The translations under genes and the position numbers were made by a program. 64,000 bases of DNA from Actinomyces sp. UMB0138 (GTDB taxonomy: Bacteria; Bacillota; Negativicutes; Veillonellales; Veillonellaceae), in NCBI RefSeq assembly GCF_002849225.1, contig NZ_PKMC01000001.1, positions 956,476-1,020,475 on the forward strand, read 5' to 3'. How positions within the stretch are numbered: position 1 is the first letter of the stretch; every line of letters starts with the position of its first letter. Of this stretch, positions 8,602 through 18,059 are shown in pieces. The notes beneath the pieces are model-generated. The model made no database searches. It was not told where the DNA came from and worked only from the letters and a program-made list of their open reading frames with translations.

Positions 8602-11268
8602 ATGGAGCGTATTTTGACAACTGAACTGAAGATGCTGGAAAGTCCGGCGGTTCCCAGCAAGGTGAGCCCGGACGGCCTAGAGGAAAAGTGGACAAGGGCT
8701 TGGGATGAAAACCATACCTATACCTTTGACGTAAACACCGACCGCAAGAAGGTATATTCGATCGACACCCCACCGCCGACCGTATCGGGGTCGCTGCACG
8801 TGGGCCACGTCTTCAGCTACACTCACACAGATTTGATGGCGCGTTACAAGCGCATGCAAGGCTATTCCGTCTTCTACCCGATGGGGTGGGACGACAATGG
8901 CCTGCCCACTGAACGTCGCGTGCAGAATTACTTCGGTGTCCGGTGCGACCCGTCTCTTCCGTATGATCCGGATTTTGTGCCGCCACACAATGGCACTGGC
9001 AAGTCCATCAAGATGCGCGACCAGGTACCCATCTCGCGCCGCAACTTCATCGAATTGTGCGTAAAGCTCACTATCGAGGACGAAAAGCAATTTGAGTCTC
9101 TATGGCGCCAGTTGGGCCTGTCCGTGGACTGGGCCCATACCTACCAGACCATAGGCAAGAAGGCACAGAAGGTAGCCCAGGCTGCCTTTATTCGGAACGT
9201 GAAGCGGGGGGAGGCTTACCAGTCCGAAGCTCCGGGACTGTGGGACGTAACCTTCAAGACCGCGGTGGCACAGGCTGAATTGGAAGCTCGCGACTACCCG
9301 GGTAGCTACCACGCCCTCGCTTTCCACCGCACCGATGCGGACGAGGACGTAGTTATCGAGACGACCCGCCCCGAACTGCTAGCTGCTTGCTGCGCCCTCA
9401 TTGCCCATCCGGACGATGAACGTTACCAGCACCTGTTCGGCAAGACGGTAAAGAGCCCCGGTTTCGAGGTTGAAGTACCCGTGTTGGCCCACCCTGCCGC
9501 CGAAATGGACAAGGGCGCTGGCATCGCCATGTGCTGTACTTTCGGCGACCTAACCGACGTGCAGTGGTGGCGCGAACTGGATCTGCCTACTCGAAACATC
9601 CTGCGCAAGGATGGCCGTATCATTGCCCAGACCCCAGAGTGGATTACTTCTGATTTAGGCAAGAAGCTATACGAAGAGATGGCCGGCAAGACCACCTTCA
9701 GCGCCCGCAAGGCGGTAGTGGAAGCTCTGACTGCTTCCGGCGAAATGATCGGTGAGCCGAGGCCGACTCAGCGAATGACCAACTTCTTCGAGAAGGGCGA
9801 CAAGCCTCTAGAAATCGTGATGAGTCGCCAGTGGTACATCCGCAACGGCGGCAAGGATTACACCCGCGAAGGTAAATCGCAGAACCTAAACGAAGAGCTG
9901 ATCAGCCGCGGCAACGAACTGGTCTTCCACCCGCAGTTCATGCACGTCCGCTACGACAATTGGGTACGCGGCCTGAACACGGACTGGCTGGTCTCGCGCC
10001 AGCGCTTCTTCGGCGTACCTATCCCCCTGTGGTACAAGGTAGACCAGAATGGTGAAGTCGACTACGACGCGGTTTTGACTCCTAGCGAGGACGCCCTCCC
10101 GATCGATCCTTCTATTGATGTGCCCGAGGGCTACACCGAGGACCAGCGTGGCCAGGCGGGCGGATTCGTTGGCGAAGTGGACATTCTAGATACTTGGGCG
10201 ACTTCTTCCCTGTCACCGCAGATTGCGGCTGGCTGGCTCACTGACCAGAAGCTCTTTGATGCGGTATACCCAATGGATCTGCGTCCGCAAGGCCAGGACA
10301 TCATTCGTACTTGGCTCTTCTCCACCGTTGCTCGCGCTCACCTTGAATTTGACGCACTGCCCTTCTCGCACACCGCTATCTCGGGCTGGATCCTGGATCC
10401 GGACCACAAGAAGATGTCGAAGTCCAAGGGCAACGTGGTCACCCCTTCCGGTCTGCTCGAAAAACACGGCTCCGACGCGGTCCGCTACTGGGCTTCCTCG
10501 GCAAGGCTGGGTACTGACGCGGCCTTTGAAGAGGCGGAGATGAAGGTTGGCCGCCGGCTAGCTATGAAATTGTTGAACGCCTCGAAGTTCGCTCTTTCGA
10601 TGGCTGGCGAGTCTATTGATCTGGACCCGGCAAAGGTAACCTTGCCGGCTGACCAGGCAGTAATTGCCAAGCTGGTCGAGGTAATCGACAAGGCTACTGC
10701 TGCCTTCGAAGACTACGACCACACCCGCGCTCTGGAACAGGCAGAGTCCTTCTTCTGGTCCTTCTGCGACAACTATCTAGAGCTGGTCAAGGACCGCGCG
10801 AATAACTTCGAGGGTACCTACAGCGAAGCAGATGTGGCCTCCGCCCGCTGCGCGCTAGCGATCGTAGTGGACAATGTAACCCGCTTGCTGGCGCCGTTCC
10901 TGCCCTACGCTGCCGAGGAAGTTTGGTCCTGGTACCGCGCCGGTTCGGTGCACACTTCGCCTTGGCCGGACGGGGCTGATCTTCGCGAGGGCGGCGGCAA
11001 CACGGCTCTGCTCGATGCGGCAGGCCAGGCTATGGCGGCGTTGCGCAAAGTCAAGTCCGAGGCGAAGGTCTCGCAGCGTACTCCTTACTTGCACGTGTCT
11101 TTGTTGGTACCCGAACAGATGGTGCCGGCAATCCAGGAAGTCCGCCCAGATATTGAGGCCTCGGCTAAGGTAGAGGGTGAACTGACTATCTTGCCAGCCG
11201 ATCAGGAAACTGTTACCACTGGCGAATTTGAGCTTGGCGAACCTCCTGCCAAGCGGAACAGGAAGTAA
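8602..11268 (+). CDS. valS: valyl-tRNA synthetase, archaeal-like type
   Basis: Charges tRNA-Val. The protein is 888 aa with HVGH at residues 66-69 and KMSKS at about 604-608. The region after the HIGH motif reads FYPMGWDDNGLPTERRVQ, the pattern of archaeal ValRS, whereas typical bacterial enzymes have a GTDHAGIATQ stretch there; I take this as a transferred archaeal-type enzyme, as seen in several actinobacteria. The start used is the ATG at 8602; TTG or ATG codons further in (8614, 8632) are possible. A TACACT -10 element lies at 8552. The gene is followed after four bases by the acyl-CoA ligase. Confidence 0.95.
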   Translation: MERILTTELKMLESPAVPSKVSPDGLEEKWTRAWDENHTYTFDVNTDRKKVYSIDTPPPTVSGSLHVGHVFSYTHTDLMARYKRMQGYSVFYPMGWDDNGLPTERRVQNYFGVRCDPSLPYDPDFVPPHNGTGKSIKMRDQVPISRRNFIELCVKLTIEDEKQFESLWRQLGLSVDWAHTYQTIGKKAQKVAQAAFIRNVKRGEAYQSEAPGLWDVTFKTAVAQAELEARDYPGSYHALAFHRTDADEDVVIETTRPELLAACCALIAHPDDERYQHLFGKTVKSPGFEVEVPVLAHPAAEMDKGAGIAMCCTFGDLTDVQWWRELDLPTRNILRKDGRIIAQTPEWITSDLGKKLYEEMAGKTTFSARKAVVEALTASGEMIGEPRPTQRMTNFFEKGDKPLEIVMSRQWYIRNGGKDYTREGKSQNLNEELISRGNELVFHPQFMHVRYDNWVRGLNTDWLVSRQRFFGVPIPLWYKVDQNGEVDYDAVLTPSEDALPIDPSIDVPEGYTEDQRGQAGGFVGEVDILDTWATSSLSPQIAAGWLTDQKLFDAVYPMDLRPQGQDIIRTWLFSTVARAHLEFDALPFSHTAISGWILDPDHKKMSKSKGNVVTPSGLLEKHGSDAVRYWASSARLGTDAAFEEAEMKVGRRLAMKLLNASKFALSMAGESIDLDPAKVTLPADQAVIAKLVEVIDKATAAFEDYDHTRALEQAESFFWSFCDNYLELVKDRANNFEGTYSEADVASARCALAIVVDNVTRLLAPFLPYAAEEVWSWYRAGSVHTSPWPDGADLREGGGNTALLDAAGQAMAALRKVKSEAKVSQRTPYLHVSLLVPEQMVPAIQEVRPDIEASAKVEGELTILPADQETVTTGEFELGEPPAKRNRK

Positions 11269-11272
11269 CTCC

Positions 11273-13141
11273 ATGAGTGATCCGTTCCAACCAGAAGAAG
11301 AGGAAGTGGCCCCGATCCCCTTGACCGACGTGGTTGAGTGGACTGGCCCAACCCTGGCCAAGGTGGAACCGCACCAGACTGTCCCGTGGATCTTGCGCGA
11401 TAGGGCTGAAAGGGCACCGCACCAGACACTGATTGACCGAAAGTCGCAGTTGGGTGGTTCTTGGATCCACTTGAGCGCAGCCGAGTTCCTTACCGAGGTT
11501 AACTCTGTGGCTGCCGGCCTTATCGGCCTCGGTCTAAAGCCCGGCGATCGCATGGCGATTATGGCGCACACCAGCTACGAGTGGACTCTGTTGGACTTTG
11601 CCGCGCAGAGCGCCGGCCTTGTTCTGGTTCCGATCTACGAAACGGACTCGGCAGAACAGATTGCCTGGATTCTAGAGGACGCAGATCCGACCCTCGTCGT
11701 CACTGAGACGATGGTGCTGAAGCGCCTGGTAATGTCCGTGCAGGACAAGGGCAAGTCGCTAAAGAAGATTCTGTCCCTGGACGACTCTGCCATCATTCAG
11801 ATTCTGGAGGTAGGCAGGTCTGTTCTTCCTGAAGAAGTCGACCAGCGAGTTGCGGAACTATCTACCGACGACCTTTCGTCTATCGTGTACACCTCGGGAA
11901 CGTCTGGCCGGCCCAAGGGAGTCGAGCTGACTCACGGGAATTTCACTCACCTGGCGCTAAACGGGATGAAGTGGATGCACGAGATCGCAGCTCCCAAGTC
12001 TTCCAGGCTGTTGCTGTTCTTGCCGCTAGCTCACGTGTATGCAAGATTCCTGCAGATGTTCCAAATCGCGGGTAACGGCGTGCTCGGCCACACTCCGAAC
12101 ACCGCTAACCTCCTTGGTGACCTAGCCTCCTTTAGGCCTAGTTACATCCTGGCAGTGCCCCGCGTCCTCGAGAAGATCTACAATGCCGCCGAGGCAAAGG
12201 CTGATTCCCACAGGATCACTCGGCGCCTGTTTGCTGCGGCAGCCAAGACGGCAATTGAATACTCTGAAGCCCTTGACACTGAGGCGGGCCCGTCACGTTC
12301 GTTGAAAGCGCGGCGCGAGTTCTACGACAAGCTGGTGTTTCACAACATCACCAAGCTGTTGGGACCGAACGCGAAGTATGTCATCTCTGGGGGCGCTCCC
12401 CTTGGCCGCCGCCTGGGCCACTTCTTCCGAGGGCTGGGCGTTACCATTCTCGAGGGCTACGGTCTTACCGAGACTAATGCTCCCCTGGCAGTAAATACTC
12501 CGCGGCTCACCAAGATCGGCACCGTTGGTCCGCCGATTGCCACGGTTAAGGTCCGGATTGCTGACGACGGCGAAGTGCTGGTAAAGGGCCCTTCCGTTTT
12601 CCGGGCTTACCACAATGCCCCTGAACGGACCAAGGATGCTTTCACCGAGGACGGCTACTTCCGCACCGGCGATCTTGGTTCCTTGGACATGGACGGTTAC
12701 CTGTCCATTACGGGACGCGAAAAAGAAATCATCGTTACTGCTGGCGGCAAGAACGTTGTCCCAGCAACGCTCGAAGATTCCCTTCGCGGTCACCCTCTGA
12801 TCAGCCAGATTATGGTGGTAGGCGATCAGAAACCGTTCATCTCAGCTCTGGTGACACTCGATACCGAGATGCTACCCAAGTGGCTGAAGAACCGAAATTT
12901 GCCCAACATGGACGTTACGGATGCTGCCCGTCACCCCGAAGTGCTGGCAGCACTAGACCGGGCCATTGCCAGGGCAAACAAGCAGGTTTCTAGGGCAGAG
13001 TCCATTCGCAAGATCAAGGTCCTGCTAACCGACTTTACTGTTGAAAACGGTCTACTTACTCCCTCGTTGAAGGTGAAGCGCTCAGCAGTCCTGCATCGTC
13101 ACGCCGATGAGGTAGCCGAGATCTATTCGACCAAGAAGTAG
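11273..13141 (+). CDS. long-chain fatty acid-CoA ligase (AMP-forming)
   Basis: Adenylate-forming enzyme that activates fatty acids to acyl-CoA at the membrane face. From the ATG at 11273 it is 622 aa; the frame is open further upstream into valS, but this ATG follows AGGAAG and fits the family. The AMP-binding signature YTSGTSGRPKGVELTH, the motif GYGLTETNAP, the hinge region GYFRTGDLG and the catalytic-lysine region KNVVPATLE are all seen. It resembles FadD15-type ligases of actinobacteria. It lies four bases after valS, so they are probably co-transcribed. A strong terminator follows. Confidence 0.9.
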   Translation: MSDPFQPEEEEVAPIPLTDVVEWTGPTLAKVEPHQTVPWILRDRAERAPHQTLIDRKSQLGGSWIHLSAAEFLTEVNSVAAGLIGLGLKPGDRMAIMAHTSYEWTLLDFAAQSAGLVLVPIYETDSAEQIAWILEDADPTLVVTETMVLKRLVMSVQDKGKSLKKILSLDDSAIIQILEVGRSVLPEEVDQRVAELSTDDLSSIVYTSGTSGRPKGVELTHGNFTHLALNGMKWMHEIAAPKSSRLLLFLPLAHVYARFLQMFQIAGNGVLGHTPNTANLLGDLASFRPSYILAVPRVLEKIYNAAEAKADSHRITRRLFAAAAKTAIEYSEALDTEAGPSRSLKARREFYDKLVFHNITKLLGPNAKYVISGGAPLGRRLGHFFRGLGVTILEGYGLTETNAPLAVNTPRLTKIGTVGPPIATVKVRIADDGEVLVKGPSVFRAYHNAPERTKDAFTEDGYFRTGDLGSLDMDGYLSITGREKEIIVTAGGKNVVPATLEDSLRGHPLISQIMVVGDQKPFISALVTLDTEMLPKWLKNRNLPNMDVTDAARHPEVLAALDRAIARANKQVSRAESIRKIKVLLTDFTVENGLLTPSLKVKRSAVLHRHADEVAEIYSTKK

Positions 13142-13152
13142 CAGACATAAAT

Positions 13153-13190
13153 TTGTGGGGGGAGCATTTTTGCTCCCCCCACAATTGTTT
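13153..13190. terminator. convergent intrinsic terminator
   Basis: A perfect 14-bp stem TTGTGGGGGGAGCA / TGCTCCCCCCACAA (13153-13166 and 13171-13184) with a TTTT loop. It lies between the plus-strand acyl-CoA ligase and the minus-strand chorismate mutase and can serve both. Confidence 0.88.
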
Positions 13191-13515
13191 AAGCCTTCTT
13201 TGACTCCTGGCGAATGCGGACGTGGTGGTGGATTACCTCGTCAACAATGAAGCGAAGGAATTTCTTCTCAAAAGCAGGATCCAGCCCGGATTCAGCCGCT
13301 AGCTCTTGCAATCTAGCTACCTGCCGCCGCTCCCGATCCGGATCCGCCGGAGGCAAATCAAGCCTAGCTTTTAGGTGCCCTACTTTTTCGGTGCAACGGA
13401 ATCGTTCAGCAAGAATGTGCACAAGCGCGGCATCAATGTTGTCGATGGTTGCTCGCAGCTGAACTAGTTCTTCAGGAAGGTCACTCCCCTCCTGCAAAGT
13501 CTGATCTGCACTCAC
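13189..13515 (-). CDS. chorismate mutase (AroQ type)
   Basis: Converts chorismate to prephenate for phenylalanine and tyrosine synthesis. The 108-aa all-alpha protein has the AroQ pattern: LRATIDNIDAALVHILAERF (active-site Arg and helix 1), KVGHLKARL with the catalytic Lys, and DPDRERRQVARL. It is a stand-alone domain, not fused to prephenate dehydratase. The start at 13515 overlaps the stop of clpX by one base, so it is probably translated from the clpX message. The link between clpX and aromatic synthesis seems to be only positional. Confidence 0.9.
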   Translation of the reverse strand: MSADQTLQEGSDLPEELVQLRATIDNIDAALVHILAERFRCTEKVGHLKARLDLPPADPDRERRQVARLQELAAESGLDPAFEKKFLRFIVDEVIHHHVRIRQESKKA

Positions 13516-14777
13516 TACGCGCTCCGTTCTGCCCGCCGCTGTGAGGGATCCTCCCTAACTAGCCTCGCGGTTGCTCCTTCGGTGATCACCTCTGGGGTGA
13601 TAACCACTTCTGTGACTGTGGGATCAGACGGTACTTCAAACATGGTGGTTTTCAAAACTGATTCCATGATCGAAGACAGCCCCCGCGCGCCAGTGCCCTG
13701 CGCAGATGCCAGCTTGGCAATCTCGCGCAGTGCCTCTTCCGTGAAGGTAAGCTTCACGTCGTCTAGCTCAAACAAACTTACGTACTGCTTCACCAGGGCG
13801 TTCTTGGGTTCGGTAAGCACCCGCATCAACGCTTCCTCGTCTAGAGCAGAAACAGTGGTGAGGACGGGAAGACGCCCGACGAATTCTGGAATCATCCCAA
13901 ATTTGTGTAGATCTTCGGTAGTGACCTGAGCATAAAGATCCCCGTGCTCAGACTTAGATTTCAGATCCGACCCAAAGCCGGTGCGGCGCCGCCCCAGCCT
14001 CTCTTGGACAATATCCTCGATACCAGCGAATGCTCCGGCGGCAATGAATAGGATGCCCGAAGTATCTATCTCGATAAACTCCTGGTGGGGGTGCTTTCTT
14101 CCTCCCTGAGGCGGTACGGAAGCAACCGTCCCCTCAATAATCTTGAGCAGGGCCTGTTGTACGCCCTCGCCCGAGACATCGCGCGTAATAGAAGCGTTCT
14201 CGCCTTTACGCCCGATCTTGTCGATCTCGTCAATATAGATGATGCCGCGCTCGGCGCGCTTTACGTCCCCATCTGCCGCCTGGATTAGTTTCAGCAGAAT
14301 ATTCTCGACATCCTCGCCTACATACCCGGCCTCGGTAAGAGCTGTCGCATCGACAATCACGAACGGCACTCGCATCATCCGGGCCAAAGAACGCGCCAGG
14401 TGGGTCTTGCCAGTGCCTGTTGGCCCCAGCATCAAGATGTTGGACTTGGTCATGTCCAGATCGATCTCTTTGCCCCCGTCGCGGGCGCGGACCCTCTTGT
14501 AGTGGTTGTATACGGCCACCGCGAGTGATCTCTTAGCACTCTCCTGGCCGATTACGTACTGGTTCAGGAAGTCATAGATTTCGATGGGCTTGGGGATTCG
14601 GTTGAGGTCCTGGGTATCAGAATGGCCCAATTCCTCTTCAATTATCTCGACACACAGCTGAATACACTCGTTGCAAATGTAAACCCCAGGCCCAGCAATG
14701 AGCTTACGAACCTGCTTCTGAGACTTGCCACAAAAAGAGCACTTCAGAAGATCAACGCTTTCAGCAGATGTGGCCAC
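13515..14777 (-). CDS. clpX: ATP-dependent protease ATPase subunit ClpX
   Basis: AAA+ unfoldase that feeds substrates, including ssrA-tagged proteins, to ClpP. I start it at the GTG at 14777, preceded by GGGGAGGGG; the frame extends further upstream but that part is unlike the family. This gives 420 aa. The N-terminal zinc domain has Cys13, Cys16, Cys35 and Cys38. Walker A is GPTGTGKT at residues 118-125, and Walker B is [11 protein letters not shown] terminator separates it from clpP2, so it is likely to have its own promoter. It could be the machine that degrades the viral form of the prophage repressor described below. Confidence 0.96.
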   Translation of the reverse strand: MATSAESVDLLKCSFCGKSQKQVRKLIAGPGVYICNECIQLCVEIIEEELGHSDTQDLNRIPKPIEIYDFLNQYVIGQESAKRSLAVAVYNHYKRVRARDGGKEIDLDMTKSNILMLGPTGTGKTHLARSLARMMRVPFVIVDATALTEAGYVGEDVENILLKLIQAADGDVKRAERGIIYIDEIDKIGRKGENASITRDVSGEGVQQALLKIIEGTVASVPPQGGRKHPHQEFIEIDTSGILFIAAGAFAGIEDIVQERLGRRRTGFGSDLKSKSEHGDLYAQVTTEDLHKFGMIPEFVGRLPVLTTVSALDEEALMRVLTEPKNALVKQYVSLFELDDVKLTFTEEALREIAKLASAQGTGARGLSSIMESVLKTTMFEVPSDPTVTEVVITPEVITEGATARLVREDPSQRRAERSA

Positions 14778-14814
14778 GTTTTCCCCTCCCCGATCGTCAC
14801 CTTCTACCCTACGC

Positions 14815-14856
14815 AAAAAAGCGGGTGAAGCGCGATATGCCACGCACTTCACCCGC
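14815..14856 (-). terminator. intrinsic terminator after clpP1-clpP2
   Basis: On the minus strand, stem GCGGGTGAAG/CTTCACCCGC (14856-14847 and 14830-14821) is followed by a run of six U (14820-14815). It lies between the clpP2 stop and the clpX start, so clpP1-clpP2 and clpX are probably separate transcripts. Confidence 0.85.
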
Positions 14857-14872
14857 CAATTAGAGCAATGAC

Positions 14873-15523
14873 TTAGGCCTCTAGTCGCTTGATCTTGCGC
14901 GACTGCAGCACCTGGTCGATCAGACCGTATTCCTTAGCTTCTTCTGCCGTTAAGATCTTGTCACGCTGCGTATCAGCATGAATCTGTTCGGCAGTGCGCT
15001 TGGAGTGGCGAGCAAGCGTGTTGTCCATCCACTCGCGCATCCGGTCGATCTCGTTTGCCTGCACCTCAATGTCCGAGGCCTGAGCGTAACCACCCTGGCC
15101 GGCGAGCGCAGGCTGGTGAATAAGTACGCGGGCGTTCGGTAGAGCCAGGCGGCGGCCCGGACTACCAGCTGCAAGCAGGACGGATGCGGCGGAGGCGGCC
15201 TGCCCCAGGCACACTGTCTGGATTTCAGGTTTGATGTACTGCATGGTGTCGTAGATGGCTGTCATTGCAGTAAAGGACCCACCAGGGCTGTTGATGTACA
15301 TCGTGATAAGAGAATCCGGATCCTGCGATTCCAGCACTAGCAGCTGCGCCATCACATCGTCAGCGGAGGCGTCATCTACCTGAACGCCCAAGAAAATGAT
15401 CCGATCCTCAAATAGCTTAGTGTAGGGATCCGAACGCTTGAACCCGTAGGCGGTGCGCTCTTCAAACTGAGGCATCACGTAGCGTGCCTGCGGCAGCGAG
15501 GCTGCAAAACCCATATTGTTCAT
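14873..15523 (-). CDS. clpP2: ATP-dependent Clp protease proteolytic subunit 2
   Basis: Serine peptidase subunit of 216 aa. The catalytic triad is Ser111 (GQAASAAS), His136 (LIHQPA) and Asp188 (TQRDK). The INSPGGS oxyanion-side motif is at about residues 77-83. In actinobacteria ClpP1 and ClpP2 form a mixed tetradecamer that works with ClpX or ClpC1. GGAGG lies just before the ATG. It is 9 bp downstream of clpP1, so the two are one operon. Confidence 0.96.
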   Translation of the reverse strand: MNNMGFAASLPQARYVMPQFEERTAYGFKRSDPYTKLFEDRIIFLGVQVDDASADDVMAQLLVLESQDPDSLITMYINSPGGSFTAMTAIYDTMQYIKPEIQTVCLGQAASAASVLLAAGSPGRRLALPNARVLIHQPALAGQGGYAQASDIEVQANEIDRMREWMDNTLARHSKRTAEQIHADTQRDKILTAEEAKEYGLIDQVLQSRKIKRLEA

Positions 15524-15532
15524 CTTTGCCTC

Positions 15533-16162
15533 CTACTTGTTAGTTCCAGCGTTGATAGCAGAGGCATGCTCGACCACGTGGTCAACAAAACCGTATTCCA
15601 GTGCCTCCTGAGCTGTAAACCACTTGTCGCGATCCGAATCGACTTCAATCTGCTCAAGCGATTTGCCAGTACGGTCAGCAGTAATTTGCGCAAGCGTCTT
15701 CTTCATCTGCAAGATCAGATCCGCATTGATACGAATATCCGCAGCCGTTCCTCCGATACCGCCGGAAGGCTGGTGCATCATTACGCGAGCGTGCGGGGTG
15801 ATGTAGCGTTTTCCGGGAGCCCCCGCAGTCAGGAGCAGCTGCCCCATAGAGGCCGCCAGGCCTACCGCGACAGTTGCCACGTCAGGCTGCACCAGCTGCA
15901 TGGTGTCGTAAATAGCCATCCCACCGGTGACCGAGCCACCCGGGCTGTTGATGTAGAGGAAAATATCGGCTTCCGGATCCTCGCCTGCCAAAAGCAGCAT
16001 CTTCGCGCAGATCTCGTTAGCGTTTTCGTCTTCCACGGCGGAACCGAGCCAAATAATGCGCTCTTTTAGCAGACGCTCAAACACAGCGCTTCCGGGAGCG
16101 CCCGGTGCCGGCTGTTCTGCAGCTACTGGATTTGTCACTACGTCCTCCAAGGTCTTTTTCAT
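15533..16162 (-). CDS. clpP1: ATP-dependent Clp protease proteolytic subunit 1
   Basis: 209-aa partner of ClpP2. The triad is Ser105 (GLAASMGQ), His130 (VMMHQPSGG) and Asp179 (DSDRDK). A 25-residue N-terminal extension rich in Pro and Ala precedes the core and may be a processed propeptide, as known for actinobacterial ClpP subunits. No strong Shine-Dalgarno is visible before the ATG at 16162. The gene is separated from tig by a terminator and starts the clpP1-clpP2 unit. Confidence 0.96.
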   Translation of the reverse strand: MKKTLEDVVTNPVAAEQPAPGAPGSAVFERLLKERIIWLGSAVEDENANEICAKMLLLAGEDPEADIFLYINSPGGSVTGGMAIYDTMQLVQPDVATVAVGLAASMGQLLLTAGAPGKRYITPHARVMMHQPSGGIGGTAADIRINADLILQMKKTLAQITADRTGKSLEQIEVDSDRDKWFTAQEALEYGFVDHVVEHASAINAGTNK

Positions 16163-16248
16163 TGCTAGGTAATACGGTACCTACTTCCCGCGAATATACC
16201 TGCACTAAATACCGTCTTTTCGCTATGGGCACAGGAAGCGGGTATAGG

Positions 16249-16276
16249 AAAAGTGGGGGCCAAAGCCCCCACTTTT
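16249..16276 (-). terminator. intrinsic terminator after tig
   Basis: Stem AAAAGTGGGGGC / GCCCCCACTTTT with a four-base loop. On the minus strand it ends in a T-run and lies just after the tig stop codon. Confidence 0.85.
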
Positions 16277-16288
16277 CATCTACAAGAC

Positions 16289-17650
16289 TTACTTGTCTTC
16301 TTCACCCTTGTCTTCTTCTTCTGCGGCTTCTTCTGCAGCGGCCTCGGCGGCAGCTTCAGCAGTAGCCTTTGCTTCCTCTTCAGCCGGATCCTTGGTGAAC
16401 TCGGACAGATCTACAGCGTTGCCGTCCTCGTCTTCGACCTCGACCTCGCGGAGCACCTTGACAAGTGCCTTGTTGCGGGCCATGTCGCCGGCCATCGCCG
16501 ACATCTGCTGCTGTGCGTTCTCTCCACCGAGCAGCTGAGAGGGATCAATGCCGTAAGCCTGGGCAGTCTGGAAGATGAACTCCAACAGCTCCTGCTGAGA
16601 AACCTGCACCTGCTTCTCGGCGACTAGCTTGTCGAGCAGCAGCTGGTCCTTCAGCGAAGCCTCGATTGCCTTCTTAGCCTCTTCCTTTTCCTCATCCGAA
16701 GCGGACTCGTCTACGCGGGCCTCAATCTCGGACTTCAGGATGTCCTCGGGCAGCGGCACCTCAGTGTTGTCGCGCAGGTGCTCCAGGACACGATCGCGGG
16801 CCTGGACAGCCTGCTCGCCAGCCTTGCCCTGCTCGACATTCTTGCGCAGGTCGGCGCGCAGCTCTCCGATGGTGTCAAACTCAGAAGCCATCTGAGCAAA
16901 GTCGTCATCAGCTTCCGGCAGCTCCCGGACCTTCACGGAGCGCAGCTTCAGGTGCACCTTGCCAGCTTCGCCCTCGTGGTCGCCACCGCGCATGGTGGTG
17001 TCAAAATCGGTCTCCTCGCCGGCAGACATGCCCTCAAGGGCCTCGTCCATCCCCTCCATCATGGAGCCGGAACCGACCTCGTAGGAAACGCCAGAAACCG
17101 AATCGATTTCCTCGCCCTCGACCGAAGCGTTCATGTCGATAGAAACGAAGTCGCCCTTCTGGGCCGCACGCTCAACACCCTTCAGGGAGCCGAAGCGAGT
17201 GCGTAGCTGATCCAGCTCTGCCTCCACGTCGTCATCAGAGACCGAAACGTTGTCGACCTTGATCTTCAGGCCGTCGGTAGAAGCAATCTCGAACTCGGGC
17301 ATGATCTCGACTTCGGCGGTGAATACCAGCTTCTGATCTTCGCCCTTGCCAGTCGGAATATCAGTTACCTCGATGGCAGGCTGAGCCAACGGCTGCACCT
17401 TTGCCTCGGCCAGAGCCTGGCTGTAGAAATCAGACATCTTCGAGTTGATCGCCTGCTCGACGACATAGGCGCGACCAATGCGACGATCAATAATCTGCGG
17501 AGGCACATGTCCCTTACGGAAGCCAGGAACGTTGACCTGCTGGCCAACCTCCTTGTATGCCTTATCCATTGCGGGCTGTAGCTCTTCAGCTGAAACCTCT
17601 ACGGTCAGCTTGACCTTGGTCTTCGCAAGGTTTTCAACAGTGGTCTTCAC
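16289..17650 (-). CDS. tig: trigger factor (ribosome-bound chaperone, peptidyl-prolyl isomerase)
   Basis: Binds at the ribosome exit tunnel and helps nascent chains fold. I prefer the GTG at 17650 (protein begins MKTTVENLAKT, the family N-terminus, with GGAG nine bases upstream) over the TTG at 17665; this gives 453 aa. The ribosome-binding signature GFRKGHVPP, the central FKBP-like domain (about residues 160-250) and the helical C-terminal domain are all present. The last 35 residues are a Glu/Ala-rich acidic tail. Its position next to clpP and clpX is conserved in many bacteria. Confidence 0.96.
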   Translation of the reverse strand: MKTTVENLAKTKVKLTVEVSAEELQPAMDKAYKEVGQQVNVPGFRKGHVPPQIIDRRIGRAYVVEQAINSKMSDFYSQALAEAKVQPLAQPAIEVTDIPTGKGEDQKLVFTAEVEIMPEFEIASTDGLKIKVDNVSVSDDDVEAELDQLRTRFGSLKGVERAAQKGDFVSIDMNASVEGEEIDSVSGVSYEVGSGSMMEGMDEALEGMSAGEETDFDTTMRGGDHEGEAGKVHLKLRSVKVRELPEADDDFAQMASEFDTIGELRADLRKNVEQGKAGEQAVQARDRVLEHLRDNTEVPLPEDILKSEIEARVDESASDEEKEEAKKAIEASLKDQLLLDKLVAEKQVQVSQQELLEFIFQTAQAYGIDPSQLLGGENAQQQMSAMAGDMARNKALVKVLREVEVEDEDGNAVDLSEFTKDPAEEEAKATAEAAAEAAAEEAAEEEDKGEEDK

Positions 17651-17831
17651 AGTTTCGAACTCCAAATGTATCTACGTTATTCCGGCTAAAGTGCCAATCC
17701 CTCTGATACTAAAGCAAAACCCCACCTATAAGGAAACGCGCGGGCAAAGCTGTGAGCTGTTACGCCTTTTAAAACTCACTGCCAACAACCAAAACGCTCG
17801 TTTTAGGCGAGTCTACGGATATGGACAAAAT

Positions 17832-17860
17832 TTGCCTACGCAACCTTCACTCGTTAGCAT
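17832..17860 (+). promoter_or_regulatory. promoter giving a leaderless leader-peptide transcript
   Basis: TTGCCT (17832-17837), 17-nt spacer, TAGCAT (17855-17860). Transcription would start about seven bases on, at the ATG of the leader peptide (17868), so the message would have no 5' UTR. Inferred from spacing; no Shine-Dalgarno is present to offer another route. Confidence 0.6.
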
Positions 17861-17867
17861 GGTCGGC

Positions 17868-17954
17868 ATGGCTAAGAACACTAACGCAGTACAGTCCGCC
17901 ACTATGGCTATGGATACCTGTATGTGTATGTGCATGTGCCACATGTGTCGCTAG
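17868..17954 (+). CDS. Cys/Met-rich leader peptide (cysteine-responsive attenuator)
   Basis: A 28-codon open frame that ends with alternating cysteine and methionine residues (DTCMCMCMCHMCR), five Cys codons in eleven positions just before the stop. There is no ribosome site, but the ATG is where transcription from the promoter above should begin, so it is probably a leaderless short ORF. Leaderless polycysteine ORFs that control downstream sulfur genes are known in mycobacteria. Here the next genes are a transsulfuration enzyme and an amino-acid importer. The alternation with Met is unusual and may let the ribosome sense both sulfur amino acids. The frame is open further upstream, but nothing there looks coding. 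Confidence 0.75.
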   Translation: MAKNTNAVQSATMAMDTCMCMCMCHMCR

Positions 17955-17967
17955 TCGATTTTTCCTA

Positions 17968-17993
17968 GCGCTTCAATAGGCGCCCCGAGCGCC
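17968..17993 (+). promoter_or_regulatory. candidate attenuator hairpins after the leader peptide
   Basis: GGCGC-CCCGA-GCGCC (17979-17993) is a perfect 5-bp stem followed by a pyrimidine-rich stretch. GCGC at 17968-17971 can pair instead with the left arm (17980-17983), so two exclusive structures are possible. The U-run is weak, so the effect may be on transcription or on translation. Structure is inferred by eye. Confidence 0.4.
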
Positions 17994-18059
17994 AATTCTC
18001 TTTTCCTTCCTGCTGGAGCAGTATATCCAGTCACTCCCCCTACGCTGAGTGGATTCAAC

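Noticed and set aside
17478..17954. A 158-codon open frame that contains the Cys/Met leader
   Set aside because: Its first two thirds overlap tig on the other strand and have no protein-like character. Only the last 28 codons, starting at the predicted +1, are kept.
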